Shown: positions 36,868 through 45,390, counted from the stretch's first letter. The stretch: 64,000 bases of DNA from an uncultured Lactobacillus sp. (GCA_947565635.1 CANOGU010000009.1:1-64000), one strand, 5' to 3'. The notes: generated by a model from the sequence alone, not told the origin. Numbers and translations are program-made.

Positions 36868-36908
36868 AATAAAAATGGATAGGTTTCTTTTCACCTATCC
36901 ATTTTTTA
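36868..36908. terminator. Bidirectional terminator
   Basis: AAAATGGATAGG and CCTATCCATTTTTT form the stem between convergent genes. Confidence 0.85.
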
Positions 36909-36915
36909 ATATGGT

Positions 36916-38421
36916 TTAGTTAGCTAATTTAATTCTTTCATCGGCAACTTGTTCAATAAAATACTGATCATGGTCAATTAAAAGCATTGCTGGTTTTACT
37001 TCTTGTAGTAAATTAATCAATTGATCTTGATTAAAGACATCTAGATAGTTTGCTGGTTCATCCCATAAATACAAATCTGCCGACTCAAGTAGTGATTTTG
37101 CCAAAGCGATTCTTTTCTGTTGTCCCATACTCATCGCTTCAATTGGCACATTAAAGTTAGTACGAGGAAAGCCCATCTTTTTTAAAATATTAAGAAGATC
37201 TTTATAAGATAATTTTTGATGAAGCGCAAAATTCTTTAAACTCCCTTGATATATTGTGAAATCTTGCGGTAAATACGAAATTCTTAATCCATTAGCTAGC
37301 TGATATTTTCCGCTACTGTTTATTAGGGCTTTATTCAATAAAAATTTTAAAAAAGTAGATTTTCCAGAGCCATTTTTACCTTCAAGTGCAACAATGCCAT
37401 GATTTTTCACTATCAAATTCAAATTAGAAAATAGGTGTTTATTCCCTACTTTCAGACCTAAACCTCTAGTTTCAAGAAGAGTGGAATGATAATTAGATTG
37501 AAAGTTCATCGTTAATTTTGGTATATCTTCAATATTAACCATTAATCCTTCTTTTTCTTCAATCTTTTTATCCATTCTATTTCTACTTGTAATAGATTTC
37601 TTCATCATTTTAGCTGCTGCATGTCCAACCGCCGCTTTATTTATTCTAGCTCTACGGTTAAGAATATATTGTGTTTTTTGTCCCAAATTTTTTCTAGCTT
37701 CTATTTTTTGTGCCCAATGATAAAATTGCTCTTTTTGATTATGTAAATTTTTAATTTCGCCAGCTATTTTTTCATTCTTTTCACGATTGAATTCATCACG
37801 TGCTTCTTTAATTTGTTCATATGTTGCATAAGTCCCTTGATATAAATGGATTTCAGTATTTTCAATTGCTAAAACATGATCAGTTACTTGATTTAAAAAA
37901 TTACGATCATGACTTACAACAATATATCCTCTATGATGCTTAGTTAAATATTTACAGATTGCCTGACGACTTTCTTTATCTAAATGATTTGTAGGTTCAT
38001 CAATAAGAGGAAAAGAATTTTGATCAATAAATGATAAAGCTAATAAAATTTTGGTCTGTTCTCCACCGCTTAAAGTATTAAAGGGCTGCCAGATTAAATT
38101 TGAGTCAACGTGCATTAAATTTAGCTCACGCTCTAGTCTCCATTCTTCAAACATAACTTGATCTTGCAACTCATATAGAGTGATATTAGTCGGATTCTTA
38201 ATCCTAATTGGATAATAAGAAAAATTCAATTTAGTTTGAATTTCACCTCTTCCAACTAATTTTTCCTGTAAAAGATTAAGAAAAGTCGTTTTTCCTCGTC
38301 CATTTCTACCCACTAGTCCTAGCTTCCAAGAGCTATCTAAGTCTAAATTTAAATTATTAAAAATATTGTTGCTACTATCTTCATATCTAAATGATACATC
38401 TGAAACTTTAATACTACTCAT
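36916..38421 (-). CDS. ABC-F family ATPase, probable ribosome-protection (antibiotic resistance) type
   Basis: The 501-residue protein has two ATPase domains and no membrane segment. The first has Walker A GRNGRGKTT, signature LSGGEQTK and Walker B PLIDEPTNHLD. A charged inter-domain linker follows (about 215-300, NLHNQKEQFYHWAQKIEARKN). The second has GKNGSGKST, signature MSMGQQKR and LYLWDEPANYLD. Length and domain form fit the Lsa/Vga/MsrD group, which displace lincosamides, streptogramins A or pleuromutilins from ribosomes, better than the EttA housekeeping group. The gene has an attenuator leader, as many inducible members do. The drug profile cannot be predicted from the sequence. Confidence 0.88.
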   Translation of the reverse strand: MSSIKVSDVSFRYEDSSNNIFNNLNLDLDSSWKLGLVGRNGRGKTTFLNLLQEKLVGRGEIQTKLNFSYYPIRIKNPTNITLYELQDQVMFEEWRLERELNLMHVDSNLIWQPFNTLSGGEQTKILLALSFIDQNSFPLIDEPTNHLDKESRQAICKYLTKHHRGYIVVSHDRNFLNQVTDHVLAIENTEIHLYQGTYATYEQIKEARDEFNREKNEKIAGEIKNLHNQKEQFYHWAQKIEARKNLGQKTQYILNRRARINKAAVGHAAAKMMKKSITSRNRMDKKIEEKEGLMVNIEDIPKLTMNFQSNYHSTLLETRGLGLKVGNKHLFSNLNLIVKNHGIVALEGKNGSGKSTFLKFLLNKALINSSGKYQLANGLRISYLPQDFTIYQGSLKNFALHQKLSYKDLLNILKKMGFPRTNFNVPIEAMSMGQQKRIALAKSLLESADLYLWDEPANYLDVFNQDQLINLLQEVKPAMLLIDHDQYFIEQVADERIKLAN

Positions 38422-38434
38422 TTAAATCACCTCG

Positions 38435-38575
38435 AAAAAAGAGCCTGCACTTTATGACAAGTACAGACTCTCCATGTTTTTACGTATTAAAAGAAGATCA
38501 TGTTAGTCTAATAATCTTGTCAAAAGTGCATAGTTCATCCCCTTAATAAAAAACGAATAATTTCAACTATGCTTA
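38435..38575 (-). promoter_or_regulatory. Attenuator leader of the ABC-F gene with competing RNA pairings
   Basis: A terminator hairpin (GAGUCUGUACUU with AAGUGCAGGCUC, then UUUUUU; 38435-38470) lies right before the GAGGTGATTT ribosome site. An upstream RNA segment (38530-38516, UGCACUUUUGACAAG) is complementary over 15 pairs with one bulge to the loop and 3' arm of that hairpin (38461-38446), so it can act as an antiterminator. It overlaps a short reading frame. A third pairing, AACUAUGC with GCAUAGUU (38535-38528 and 38572-38565), can enclose the ribosome site of that frame. This is the classical layout of translation-controlled attenuation. Confidence 0.7.
38503..38538 (-). CDS. Candidate leader peptide of the ABC-F attenuator
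   Basis: AAGGGG precedes two overlapping starts. ATG 38538 gives MNYALLTRLLD (11 residues) but touches the ribosome site. ATG 38531 has a 7-base spacing and gives only MHF followed by TGA at 38520. Either frame would place a ribosome over the antiterminator segment. Which one is used cannot be told from the sequence. Confidence 0.45.
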   Translation of the reverse strand: MNYALLTRLLD

Positions 38576-38716
38576 GTTTTGCAAGATTAAAGACGCAACA
38601 GCGACCCTTCTTTCTAAAGGTGAATTTCAATTGATAAGATTAAGATATCATGAAATCTGATCAAAATCAATCATAAATAGTTAATTTATACCTCAACAAG
38701 CCTATCTATTATTCAA

Positions 38717-38902
38717 CTATTCCTTGATAATTTTTATAATCCTATAAATAACTCCAATCAACAACACGCTTCCGCCGATGATCAAGAAACTAGTCCAATA
38801 TACATCTAATCTCTGATGATATACATTCACCAGGATTAAAAATATGAGTAAAACCAACATTCCAATTATAGATCTTATTTGTTTTTTCTTATCTGGTAGC
38901 AA
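38717..38902 (-). CDS. Small membrane protein, two predicted helices
   Basis: About 61 residues, starting with TTG 38902 behind GGAGGG (LLPDKKKQIRSI); the frame is open 8 codons further. A charged N-terminus is followed by IGMLVLLIFLILVNVY and FLIIGGSVLLIGVIYRIIKII. Similar short proteins occur near bacteriocin and ABC genes of lactobacilli, but no family is recognised. Confidence 0.55.
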   Translation of the reverse strand: MLPDKKKQIRSIIGMLVLLIFLILVNVYHQRLDVYWTSFLIIGGSVLLIGVIYRIIKIIKE

Positions 38903-38948
38903 ATTCAACCCTCCATTCTTTATCAAAACGTAATATACAGTATAAATA

Positions 38949-38986
38949 AAACTCTATGAAACATTAACCAATACTTCATAGAGTTT
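38949..38986 (-). terminator. Terminator of the redox/hydrolase operon
   Basis: AAACTCTATGAA and TTCATAGAGTTT form the stem, followed by TTATTT on the minus strand, about 110 bases after the last gene of the operon. Confidence 0.8.
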
Positions 38987-39098
38987 AGTATATTAATATT
39001 ATTTTTTATATTACATAAATATACAAATTCGGTTTGATATTATACCAATCTATAAATTTTAATCCAAATCAGTCCTTTATCCCTTCAATCAAGGACTA

Positions 39099-39950
39099 TC
39101 ACTTATTCCACAAGAATTTAATAAGAGCTTTATCAACTTGTACATTTTCATGGAGCTTTGAATGCTGTGCATTTTTGCCGTTAATCTTCAAAATACGATA
39201 AGTACTGTTACCACCCCTAACAAGATACTGCAATGAAAGAGATGACTTATTATCAACCCTACCATCACTACCGTTGCCAATATCACCAATGATGTTCAGC
39301 ACTTTCACATGCTTTTTAGCATAAATACTCCTAACTTCAGTCATTTGTTTATAAGTTGAATTCATTCTATTTGGCTTACCATTACTATTCAACTTCATCC
39401 CTTTTGGCTGCTTAATTGAACTAGGAATTCCATCAAAATCTAAGCCAGCAAAATGACCAGTAATATCAACTTGCTTTTGAATTTGAGGCATATTCTTCTT
39501 ATTTCCATTCTGAAGCATGTAATAAATAATCGAAATATTACCTAATGAATGTCCCACCATATTGATTTTCTTAATTCCATACTTCTTTTGAAGTGCCTTC
39601 ACTACATTAGCCGCATACTCACCCTGCTTATTGAAATTAAGTTGACGATTATTTTCATAGTTTACTTCACAGATTGGATTTTTAGCATTTTTAGGCCAAG
39701 TACCAACTAAAGTAACTTTACCAGTTTTCGAAACCTCCGCTCGAATAACCGACTTAGTTACGCCAGCTTTCTTGGCGGCATCAACCATATGCTCTTCAGC
39801 ATGGTAAGATGAACCTCCACCATGAAAAAACAATGTCGGCGTTGAGGTAATTTGCACCTTTTTACTACTAATATTATCTTGGCTTGAGCACCCTGCCAAA
39901 ATTAAAAGGATGCTGGTCATTAATAAAGCAAATAAATTTTTCTTCTTCAT
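39099..39950 (-). CDS. DUF915-family alpha/beta hydrolase, lipoprotein
   Basis: The 283-residue protein has a lipoprotein signal (LLMTSILLILAGCSS, lipobox Cys21), so it is anchored outside the membrane. The alpha/beta hydrolase core has the oxyanion-side HGGGSS near residue 43 and the nucleophile elbow GHSLGN (Ser135), with an acid in the NIIGDIGNGSDGRVD loop and a histidine in AQHSKLHEN. DUF915 proteins are esterase/lipase-like. It is the last gene of a four-gene operon and starts 4 bases after the DUF2255 gene. The substrate is unknown. Confidence 0.88.
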   Translation of the reverse strand: MKKKNLFALLMTSILLILAGCSSQDNISSKKVQITSTPTLFFHGGGSSYHAEEHMVDAAKKAGVTKSVIRAEVSKTGKVTLVGTWPKNAKNPICEVNYENNRQLNFNKQGEYAANVVKALQKKYGIKKINMVGHSLGNISIIYYMLQNGNKKNMPQIQKQVDITGHFAGLDFDGIPSSIKQPKGMKLNSNGKPNRMNSTYKQMTEVRSIYAKKHVKVLNIIGDIGNGSDGRVDNKSSLSLQYLVRGGNSTYRILKINGKNAQHSKLHENVQVDKALIKFLWNK

Positions 39951-39954
39951 TTTT

Positions 39955-40329
39955 CTACTTTTTCACAATTGCAATCGTTGCCTTAGCAACTGGATCTGAT
40001 ACCATCAAATCAATTGGATATTGACCATGATATTTATTATTAAAAGCATCGGTAATATCTTGAATCAAATCTGCATTATTAACTGGTTGATATTCAACTT
40101 CAAATTTTCGACCATTAATTTCTACTTGGCCACCATTTTTAGTGCCTGCTTGATACCACTTAGTATCCTTAATTCCTTTAGCACCACGAATAAAAACTTG
40201 CTTATCTACAACTACTTCCCAAACTGGATTATCTTCCGCAAAGCTTGATTGGTCATCGTTATAAGGACGATTCTGCAAGGTTTGCGCATTCTTAAAAGCT
40301 GCTATTTCTTCATCAGTCCATTGTGCCAT
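39955..40329 (-). CDS. DUF2255-family protein
   Basis: The 124-residue protein starts at MAQWTDEEIAAFKNA; AAAGGTGATATTA precedes ATG 40329. It contains PVWEVVVDKQVFIRGAKGIK, TKWYQAG and the strand GRKFEVEYQPV, the pattern of DUF2255, a small split-barrel-like fold with resemblance to nitroreductase/F420-type proteins. It is co-transcribed with the alcohol dehydrogenase upstream (11 bases apart). Function unknown. Confidence 0.8.
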   Translation of the reverse strand: MAQWTDEEIAAFKNAQTLQNRPYNDDQSSFAEDNPVWEVVVDKQVFIRGAKGIKDTKWYQAGTKNGGQVEINGRKFEVEYQPVNNADLIQDITDAFNNKYHGQYPIDLMVSDPVAKATIAIVKK

Positions 40330-40340
40330 TAATATCACCT

Positions 40341-41381
40341 TTAATCACTAACTTTAATATAGGATTTAATTACTTTTCTATCTGCCATATCTTGGTAGGC
40401 TTCATTAATTTGATCTAAAGAATAAGTCTTAGTAAATACTTTACCGGGATTAATCTTGCCATCTAAGACTGCCTTAAGTAATACTTCTTTATCATAAGTT
40501 GTAACTGATGCAGGTCCACCAGCAACACTCATATTCTTAAAGAAAATTAAACCTGGATTTAATTCTGCTCCGTGTGGTAACCCAACACGACCAACCAATG
40601 AGCCAGGTCGACCTACTTGAATAGCTTCTTCATTTGATAACTTACTACCAACACATTCTAATATTGCATCAGCTCCGCCATGTGTAATAGCAAGCAAGTT
40701 TTGAATTCCTTCTTCATCACGCTGCACTACATTATCTGTAGCTCCAAATTCACGAGCCAATGCTTCACGGTCAGGGTGACGACTAGTTGAAACAATTTGT
40801 TTTGCTCCACGCAACTTAGCCGCAATAATTGCTGATAAACCTACAGCACCATCGCCTAAGACGATTACGGAATCACCTGGTTGAACATTAGCAACTCGAA
40901 CCGCATGATAACCTGTTGCCATTACATCTGCTAATGCTAAAAACGACTTAAGCATCCCTTCACTGTAGTCTTCGGGCTTACCGGGAACCCTAACTAATGA
41001 CCATTGTGCATGTTGGAAACGCACATATTCAGCTTGATAACCACTGGAGAAATTGTCACCCAAGTCATGATTCATACATACACCGTCAAAGCCAGCTAAA
41101 CATGCTCGGCAGTGTCCACATCCATGAGTAAATGGTGCAATTACAAAATCGCCTTTTTTAACAGTAGTAATATCTTTGCCCACTTCTTCAATCACACCGA
41201 TGATTTCATGACCAGCATTTTCATGGCCTTGTTCTTCTAAACCACGATATGCCCATAAGTCAGAACCACAAACACAGGTACGAAGGACCTTGATGATTAC
41301 ATCGCCATCCTTTTCAATCTTTGGCATTGACTTATCAACAACTTTCATTTCGCCAGCTTTAACAAATTCTGCATATTTCAT
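40341..41381 (-). CDS. Zinc-dependent alcohol dehydrogenase (medium-chain family)
   Basis: The 346-residue enzyme oxidises or reduces alcohols and aldehydes with NAD(P). The catalytic zinc ligands lie in TCVCGSDLW (Cys38) and GHENAGHE (His58, Glu59); four structural zinc cysteines are at 88, 91, 94 and 102 (HGCGHCRACLAGFDGVC). The coenzyme fold has VIVLGDGAVGLSAIIAAK, and TSRHPDRE suggests NADP preference. All key residues are present, unlike the dead paralogue at 8055-8970. It lies in an operon with an FMN reductase-like gene, opposite a LysR regulator. Confidence 0.93.
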   Translation of the reverse strand: MKYAEFVKAGEMKVVDKSMPKIEKDGDVIIKVLRTCVCGSDLWAYRGLEEQGHENAGHEIIGVIEEVGKDITTVKKGDFVIAPFTHGCGHCRACLAGFDGVCMNHDLGDNFSSGYQAEYVRFQHAQWSLVRVPGKPEDYSEGMLKSFLALADVMATGYHAVRVANVQPGDSVIVLGDGAVGLSAIIAAKLRGAKQIVSTSRHPDREALAREFGATDNVVQRDEEGIQNLLAITHGGADAILECVGSKLSNEEAIQVGRPGSLVGRVGLPHGAELNPGLIFFKNMSVAGGPASVTTYDKEVLLKAVLDGKINPGKVFTKTYSLDQINEAYQDMADRKVIKSYIKVSD

Positions 41382-41393
41382 AAATAGATCTCC

Positions 41394-41930
41394 TTATTTA
41401 ATACTCCTACCTAATTCATAAGCCTTTTGAGCAAACTTTTCTAATTTTTGATCGTTCCATGAATCATCCGCATAAATTTCGTCAATTATTTGCCAGCGCA
41501 TATCATCACTTAACTTATGTATATGTAATTTCACAGCATCCATATCTTCTTGCGTACCATACCCAGCCATCATAAAGACCATCTTTTTATCTTTAAGTTC
41601 ATGATTATAATCATAAAAACGATCAATGACTGCCTTAAGTTGGGCATTAAGACCAAAATAATAAAGGGATGAAACTAAAACAACAATATCAGCTTCTAGC
41701 AGCTTAGGAATTACTTCTTTTTCTACTATGTCATTATCTGGAATGCCAACTTCCATACCTGGTGCGTGTTCTAGCTGTAAAAAATGAGGTGCACTTTCGC
41801 CTTGCAAACCTGCATCATAGCGATAAACTTTATTTTCAGTTTCTCTTATTCCTTTTTCAAATTTATCAGCTAATTTATTAGAAGCACCATTAAAGTGCGG
41901 ACTTCCAGTTAAAATTACTACTTTCGTCAT
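41394..41930 (-). CDS. NAD(P)H-dependent flavodoxin-like oxidoreductase
   Basis: The 178-residue protein begins at MTKVVILTGSPHFNGASNKL behind AAGGAGGCTTT (ATG 41930). It has the flavodoxin-fold FMN phosphate loop TGSPHFNGASN, VVLVSSLYYFGLNAQLKAVIDRFYDY, and MVFMMAGYGTQ, matching NADPH-dependent FMN reductases and multimeric flavodoxins. It is the first gene of the operon that includes the alcohol dehydrogenase. The physiological acceptor is unknown. Confidence 0.88.
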   Translation of the reverse strand: MTKVVILTGSPHFNGASNKLADKFEKGIRETENKVYRYDAGLQGESAPHFLQLEHAPGMEVGIPDNDIVEKEVIPKLLEADIVVLVSSLYYFGLNAQLKAVIDRFYDYNHELKDKKMVFMMAGYGTQEDMDAVKLHIHKLSDDMRWQIIDEIYADDSWNDQKLEKFAQKAYELGRSIK

Positions 41931-42050
41931 AAAGCCTCCTTCTTTTATATTCAATTTTCATAATTAATTATAGTTAGTCGTCCAATACTTGAAAAATCAC
42001 AGTTTTTAATGCTAGTATAAATTGAATTTATTGTAACGAGGTACATATAG

Positions 42051-42920
42051 ATGATCGAAAATTACTTACTAGAAGAACTAGTAACCTTCGCAAAGTACGG
42101 AACGGTTGCCAAGACAGCAGAAGTTCTTGGATTAACTCAACCAGCCATTACTCATTCTATGAAAAAACTTGAGGAAGATTTGGGCGTTACTTTATTCATT
42201 AGAAAGCCAAACAGACTCTACCTAAGTGAGACGGGCAAATACACAGCACGTGAAGCAAAAAAGTTAATCGACGATAATCTTGATTTTACTAAACGGGTCA
42301 AGCAATTTGAAAAAGACCAAACCACGTTAATTATCGGCGTCAATGCACCTGGTCCTGGTATTGTTTTACGATCTTTACATGATAAAAATATTCAAATTGT
42401 AAGTGAGTTAGTTGAATCAAATTTTGAAAATTTATTAGCTGAGCACCAAGTGACCTGTCTTTTGCTTAACTTTCCTATTAACGATCGGGATATTGGTTCA
42501 ACTTACTTAGGGACAGAATCCATGTCTGTTAACTTGCCAGCTAATTGTAATCTCAATCAACATGAGCAACTGTCATTTAAGATGCTCAAGGGAAAGACAA
42601 TCTTAAGTCCATCGCCAATTGGGTTTTGGTCTAAAATTTATCAAGAGGAAATTCCAGATAGCAAGATAATCTTTCAAAACGAATCAAGTGAATACAGTGA
42701 GATTCTTCAATACTCTTTTTTGCCTTTCTTTACAACAAACTTGACGAGTTTAGATTCTAAGTGGGGACATAATTTGCCTGATAACCGTAGCGTGCGTCCC
42801 TTAAAAGACGAAGTAGCACATCAGAAATTCTACGCTTGTTACTTAAAACACAATAAGGATCGAGTTCAACCTTTAATTGAAAAGTTGCAAGACCAGTGGA
42901 GTAAATACGATCAAAAGTAA
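42051..42920 (+). CDS. LysR-family transcriptional regulator
   Basis: The 289-residue protein has the N-terminal winged helix (ELVTFAKYGTVAKTAEVLGLTQPAITHSMKKLEEDLGVTLF) and a full substrate-binding domain (TLIIGVNAPGPGIVLRSL onward). It begins at ATG 42051 behind AACGAGGTACATATAG. It is divergent from the reductase-dehydrogenase-DUF2255-hydrolase operon with about 120 bases between, the classical LysR arrangement, so it probably controls that operon and itself. The effector is unknown. Confidence 0.92.
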   Translation: MIENYLLEELVTFAKYGTVAKTAEVLGLTQPAITHSMKKLEEDLGVTLFIRKPNRLYLSETGKYTAREAKKLIDDNLDFTKRVKQFEKDQTTLIIGVNAPGPGIVLRSLHDKNIQIVSELVESNFENLLAEHQVTCLLLNFPINDRDIGSTYLGTESMSVNLPANCNLNQHEQLSFKMLKGKTILSPSPIGFWSKIYQEEIPDSKIIFQNESSEYSEILQYSFLPFFTTNLTSLDSKWGHNLPDNRSVRPLKDEVAHQKFYACYLKHNKDRVQPLIEKLQDQWSKYDQK

Positions 42921-42976
42921 ACCTCTAATCAAACAGATCACTCTATAATAATTTCTTTTAGATACATCTTTAAAGT

Positions 42977-43023
42977 AAAAGCTAGTGCATCAATTAACAT
43001 ACACTAGCTTTTTGTATATTCAA
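42977..43023 (+). terminator. Terminator after the LysR gene
   Basis: AAAAGCTAGTG and CACTAGCTTTTT form the stem. Confidence 0.85.
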
Positions 43024-43037
43024 CATTCAACTTTTAA

Positions 43038-43105
43038 ACCGATTAATTTTTAAAATTTACCGATAATTGCAATAGTAAGATATTCTCATGTTTATCAAAT
43101 ATAAT
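43038..43105 (+). promoter_or_regulatory. LytTR-type operator and promoter of the LytTR-DUF3021 operon
   Basis: ACCGATTA at 43038 and ACCGATAA at 43059 are direct repeats with a 21-bp period, and TATAAT is at 43100-43105. The repeats would lie at roughly -74 and -53, a position typical for an activator. The geometry is the same as at 35593-35660, upstream of the truncated paralogue, which supports autoregulation. Confidence 0.65.
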
Positions 43106-43128
43106 TTTTCTTGAAAGGAGCTAAAAAG

Positions 43129-43566
43129 ATGAAATTTAAATTGCTAATTAATCCTGACAAAGAGGAAATAATTCAAGCACAAGTACATCAAAAAAGCATT
43201 TTTACTGATAATTTAGAAAAGTTTGTTTTAACAACTGGTAATTCAAATTCAATTATTGCTTACGACGATAAAGATATTATTATTTTGCAACTAGAAGACA
43301 TTATTATGATCACAATCCTTAGTAATAAGGTATTTGCAATTTGCGTAAACAATAAAAAATACCATCTACGTAAACGTATCTATCAATTAATTAATGAATT
43401 GCCAGATAATTTTTGGCGCATTAATAAATCTTCAATTGTTAATCAAATCTATATTGATCGCTTTGAAGAAACTAAGACAGCAGGTGTAAACATTGTTATG
43501 AAAAACGGTCTTACAGATTATGTTTCTAGACGTTGTTTCAAAAAAATACGAAAGGAGCTAGATTAA
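43129..43566 (+). CDS. LytTR-domain DNA-binding regulator
   Basis: The 145-residue protein starts at ATG 43129 (MKFKLLINPDKEE) behind AAAGGAGCTAAAAAG. An N-terminal regulatory-like segment of about 45 residues is followed by the LytTR domain: YDDKDIIILQLEDIIMITI, KKYHLRKRIYQL, FWRINKSSIVNQIYIDRF and the C-terminal YVSRRCFKKIRKEL. No receiver domain is present, as usual for the stand-alone regulators paired with DUF3021. The next gene starts one base after its stop. Confidence 0.92.
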   Translation: MKFKLLINPDKEEIIQAQVHQKSIFTDNLEKFVLTTGNSNSIIAYDDKDIIILQLEDIIMITILSNKVFAICVNNKKYHLRKRIYQLINELPDNFWRINKSSIVNQIYIDRFEETKTAGVNIVMKNGLTDYVSRRCFKKIRKELD

Positions 43567-43567
43567 A

Positions 43568-43981
43568 ATGAAAAAATTCATCTTAGATTTTATCAAAAGA
43601 GGTCTAATTGCAGCTGGCTTCGGTCCCTTAATCTTAACTATTTTCTATTACGGCTACTATTTTGCAATTGGTTACAATCCAACTTCTGTTTTAGAAATTA
43701 ACAAAAACATTTTATCTAGTTTACTTTTAGCCTTTATTGCTGGAGGTATCAGTGCTGTATTTAAGATTGAAAAACTATCTCTTGGAATCGCTACTTTAAT
43801 TGATGCTGTAGTAATTTATCTAGATTATCTATTCTTTTATTTATTTAACAATTGGATTGAAATGAGTTTTATGTCATTAATTATCTTTACACTTTGTTAC
43901 ATAATTGGCTATATTATAATTTGGTTATGTATTTACCACCAAGTTAAAACTCAGATTCAAAAAGTAAACCAAAAGTTATAA
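43568..43981 (+). CDS. DUF3021-family membrane protein
   Basis: The 137-residue protein has four hydrophobic segments (GLIAAGFGPLILTIFYYGYYFA, ILSSLLLAFIAGGISAVF, LGIATLIDAVVIYLDYLFFYLF, MSLIIFTLCYIIGYIIIWLCIY) and a short basic tail. DUF3021 genes are generally paired with a LytTR regulator, and the membrane protein may hold or inhibit it. The start codon lies right after the LytTR stop, behind AAAGGAGCTAGATTAAA, which shows translational coupling. Confidence 0.88.
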   Translation: MKKFILDFIKRGLIAAGFGPLILTIFYYGYYFAIGYNPTSVLEINKNILSSLLLAFIAGGISAVFKIEKLSLGIATLIDAVVIYLDYLFFYLFNNWIEMSFMSLIIFTLCYIIGYIIIWLCIYHQVKTQIQKVNQKL

Positions 43982-44034
43982 ATTTAACGAATTTTAATTA
44001 AAATATGCTCTAATAATATAAGTAATTATTATAT

Positions 44035-44071
44035 GAAAAAGAGGTACGGAAATTATCCATACCTCTTTTTC
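44035..44071. terminator. Bidirectional terminator
   Basis: GAAAAAGAGGTA and TACCTCTTTTTC form the stem between the DUF3021 gene and the yeiH-like gene. Confidence 0.85.
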
Positions 44072-44140
44072 ATATTCTTTATCCTATATATCTAAACTAG
44101 CAAAAACGCAAAGCAATATTATATTTTATATCTTATCAGT

Positions 44141-45172
44141 TTAAAAGAATAATTTACTCATGATAATCATAAAAATCATCAAACAAGTTGAACTAATTGC
44201 AGCAGCACCAAAGACTGTACCACCACGCTTAAAGATCACATTGAAATTAACAGAAATACCTAAAGCGGCCATTGCCATTCCCAAGAATACGTATGCGGCT
44301 TGAACCAAGCCATCTAAAACTACTGGTGGGAATGGTAAGAAAGTACCTAAAATACTTGTTAAAATAAATCCGCCTAAGAACCAAGGAATTGGTAATTTCT
44401 TAGGTGCTTGCGTATGATCTTGCGCACTTTCTTTTACTAGTCTTCTTTGGTACCAGTAACCTACAATCAAGGCAACCGGTGCTAAAAGCAGAACGCGAGA
44501 TAGCTTCATAATCAAGGCACTGTCTAAACTAGCTTCACCAAAAGCACTGCCGGCTGCGATAGCATGAGCAATTTCATGAAGAGATCCGCCAGCAACAATA
44601 CCAAACTGTGAATCTGTTAACCCAAGCATTGGTTTAATCACAATTTCTAAGAGTGTAAATACTGTTCCCATCACACAAACTACCGCAACAGCAAGTACCT
44701 CGTTTTCTCTTTTACGTTCTTCATCTCTACTCTCAATTTGAGGGGAAACGCCCATTACAGCAGCTGCTCCACAAATTCCGCAGCCACAAGCTGATAACAC
44801 TGCTAGTTCATCTTCTGCCCCAAATTTTTTACTAAGCCAGTAAGTCAAAACAATCGTTCCACTTACCCCTAGCATTGCAACTAAAATTGTTTTAATACCA
44901 GCATCAGCTAACTTAGTAAGATTAAGTCTAAAACCCAGTAAAATAATTCCTAATCTCAAAAACTTATTAGAAATAAAACCAATCCCTGGGGCTGCTTCTT
45001 CTCTTACCCCAACCGGTAAAACCTGCAGTGAAATTCCTAATAAAAGGGCAATTACCAACGCACCAATCAAGTTAACATAGGGTAATTTTGCTAGAAAAAT
45101 ACCTGCCACGGAACAAATTAAAGTCATTACAGCTGCAAGACCAAATGATTTACTCTTAACAATACTTATCAA
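44141..45172 (-). CDS. YeiH family (UPF0324) putative sulfate exporter
   Basis: The 343-residue membrane protein has about 10 predicted helices with the family signatures GVREEAAPGIGFISNKFLRLGIILLGFRL, SACGCGICGAAAVMGVSP, GIVAGGSLHEIAHAIAAGSAFGEASLDSALIMKLSR and VNFNVIFKRGG. Family members are described as putative sulfate or sulfite exporters on limited data. Length is normal. It appears monocistronic. Confidence 0.9.
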   Translation of the reverse strand: MISIVKSKSFGLAAVMTLICSVAGIFLAKLPYVNLIGALVIALLLGISLQVLPVGVREEAAPGIGFISNKFLRLGIILLGFRLNLTKLADAGIKTILVAMLGVSGTIVLTYWLSKKFGAEDELAVLSACGCGICGAAAVMGVSPQIESRDEERKRENEVLAVAVVCVMGTVFTLLEIVIKPMLGLTDSQFGIVAGGSLHEIAHAIAAGSAFGEASLDSALIMKLSRVLLLAPVALIVGYWYQRRLVKESAQDHTQAPKKLPIPWFLGGFILTSILGTFLPFPPVVLDGLVQAAYVFLGMAMAALGISVNFNVIFKRGGTVFGAAAISSTCLMIFMIIMSKLFF

Positions 45173-45351
45173 TAAAAAATACCTCCAGTTTAATTACTTA
45201 CTCCTACCCAGGAAAATTTACAGAATAAGCAATCATATAGTGTTTTAAAGTGATTCTTTCTCGAAAGCAAAATTATTATGATACTATAATATCCAATCCA
45301 ATAATTAAAGTAAAATAATATGCTCACAAAATCACAAATATTTTTATTGAT

Positions 45352-45390
45352 ATAAAAAGGATGAAAGCCTAAATTGTACTTTCATCCTTC
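45352..45390 (-). terminator. Terminator overlapping the end of the small membrane protein gene
   Basis: AAGGATGAAAG and CTTTCATCCTT form the stem, with a T-rich tail on the minus strand. The last codons of the gene ending at 45369 are inside the stem. Confidence 0.75.
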
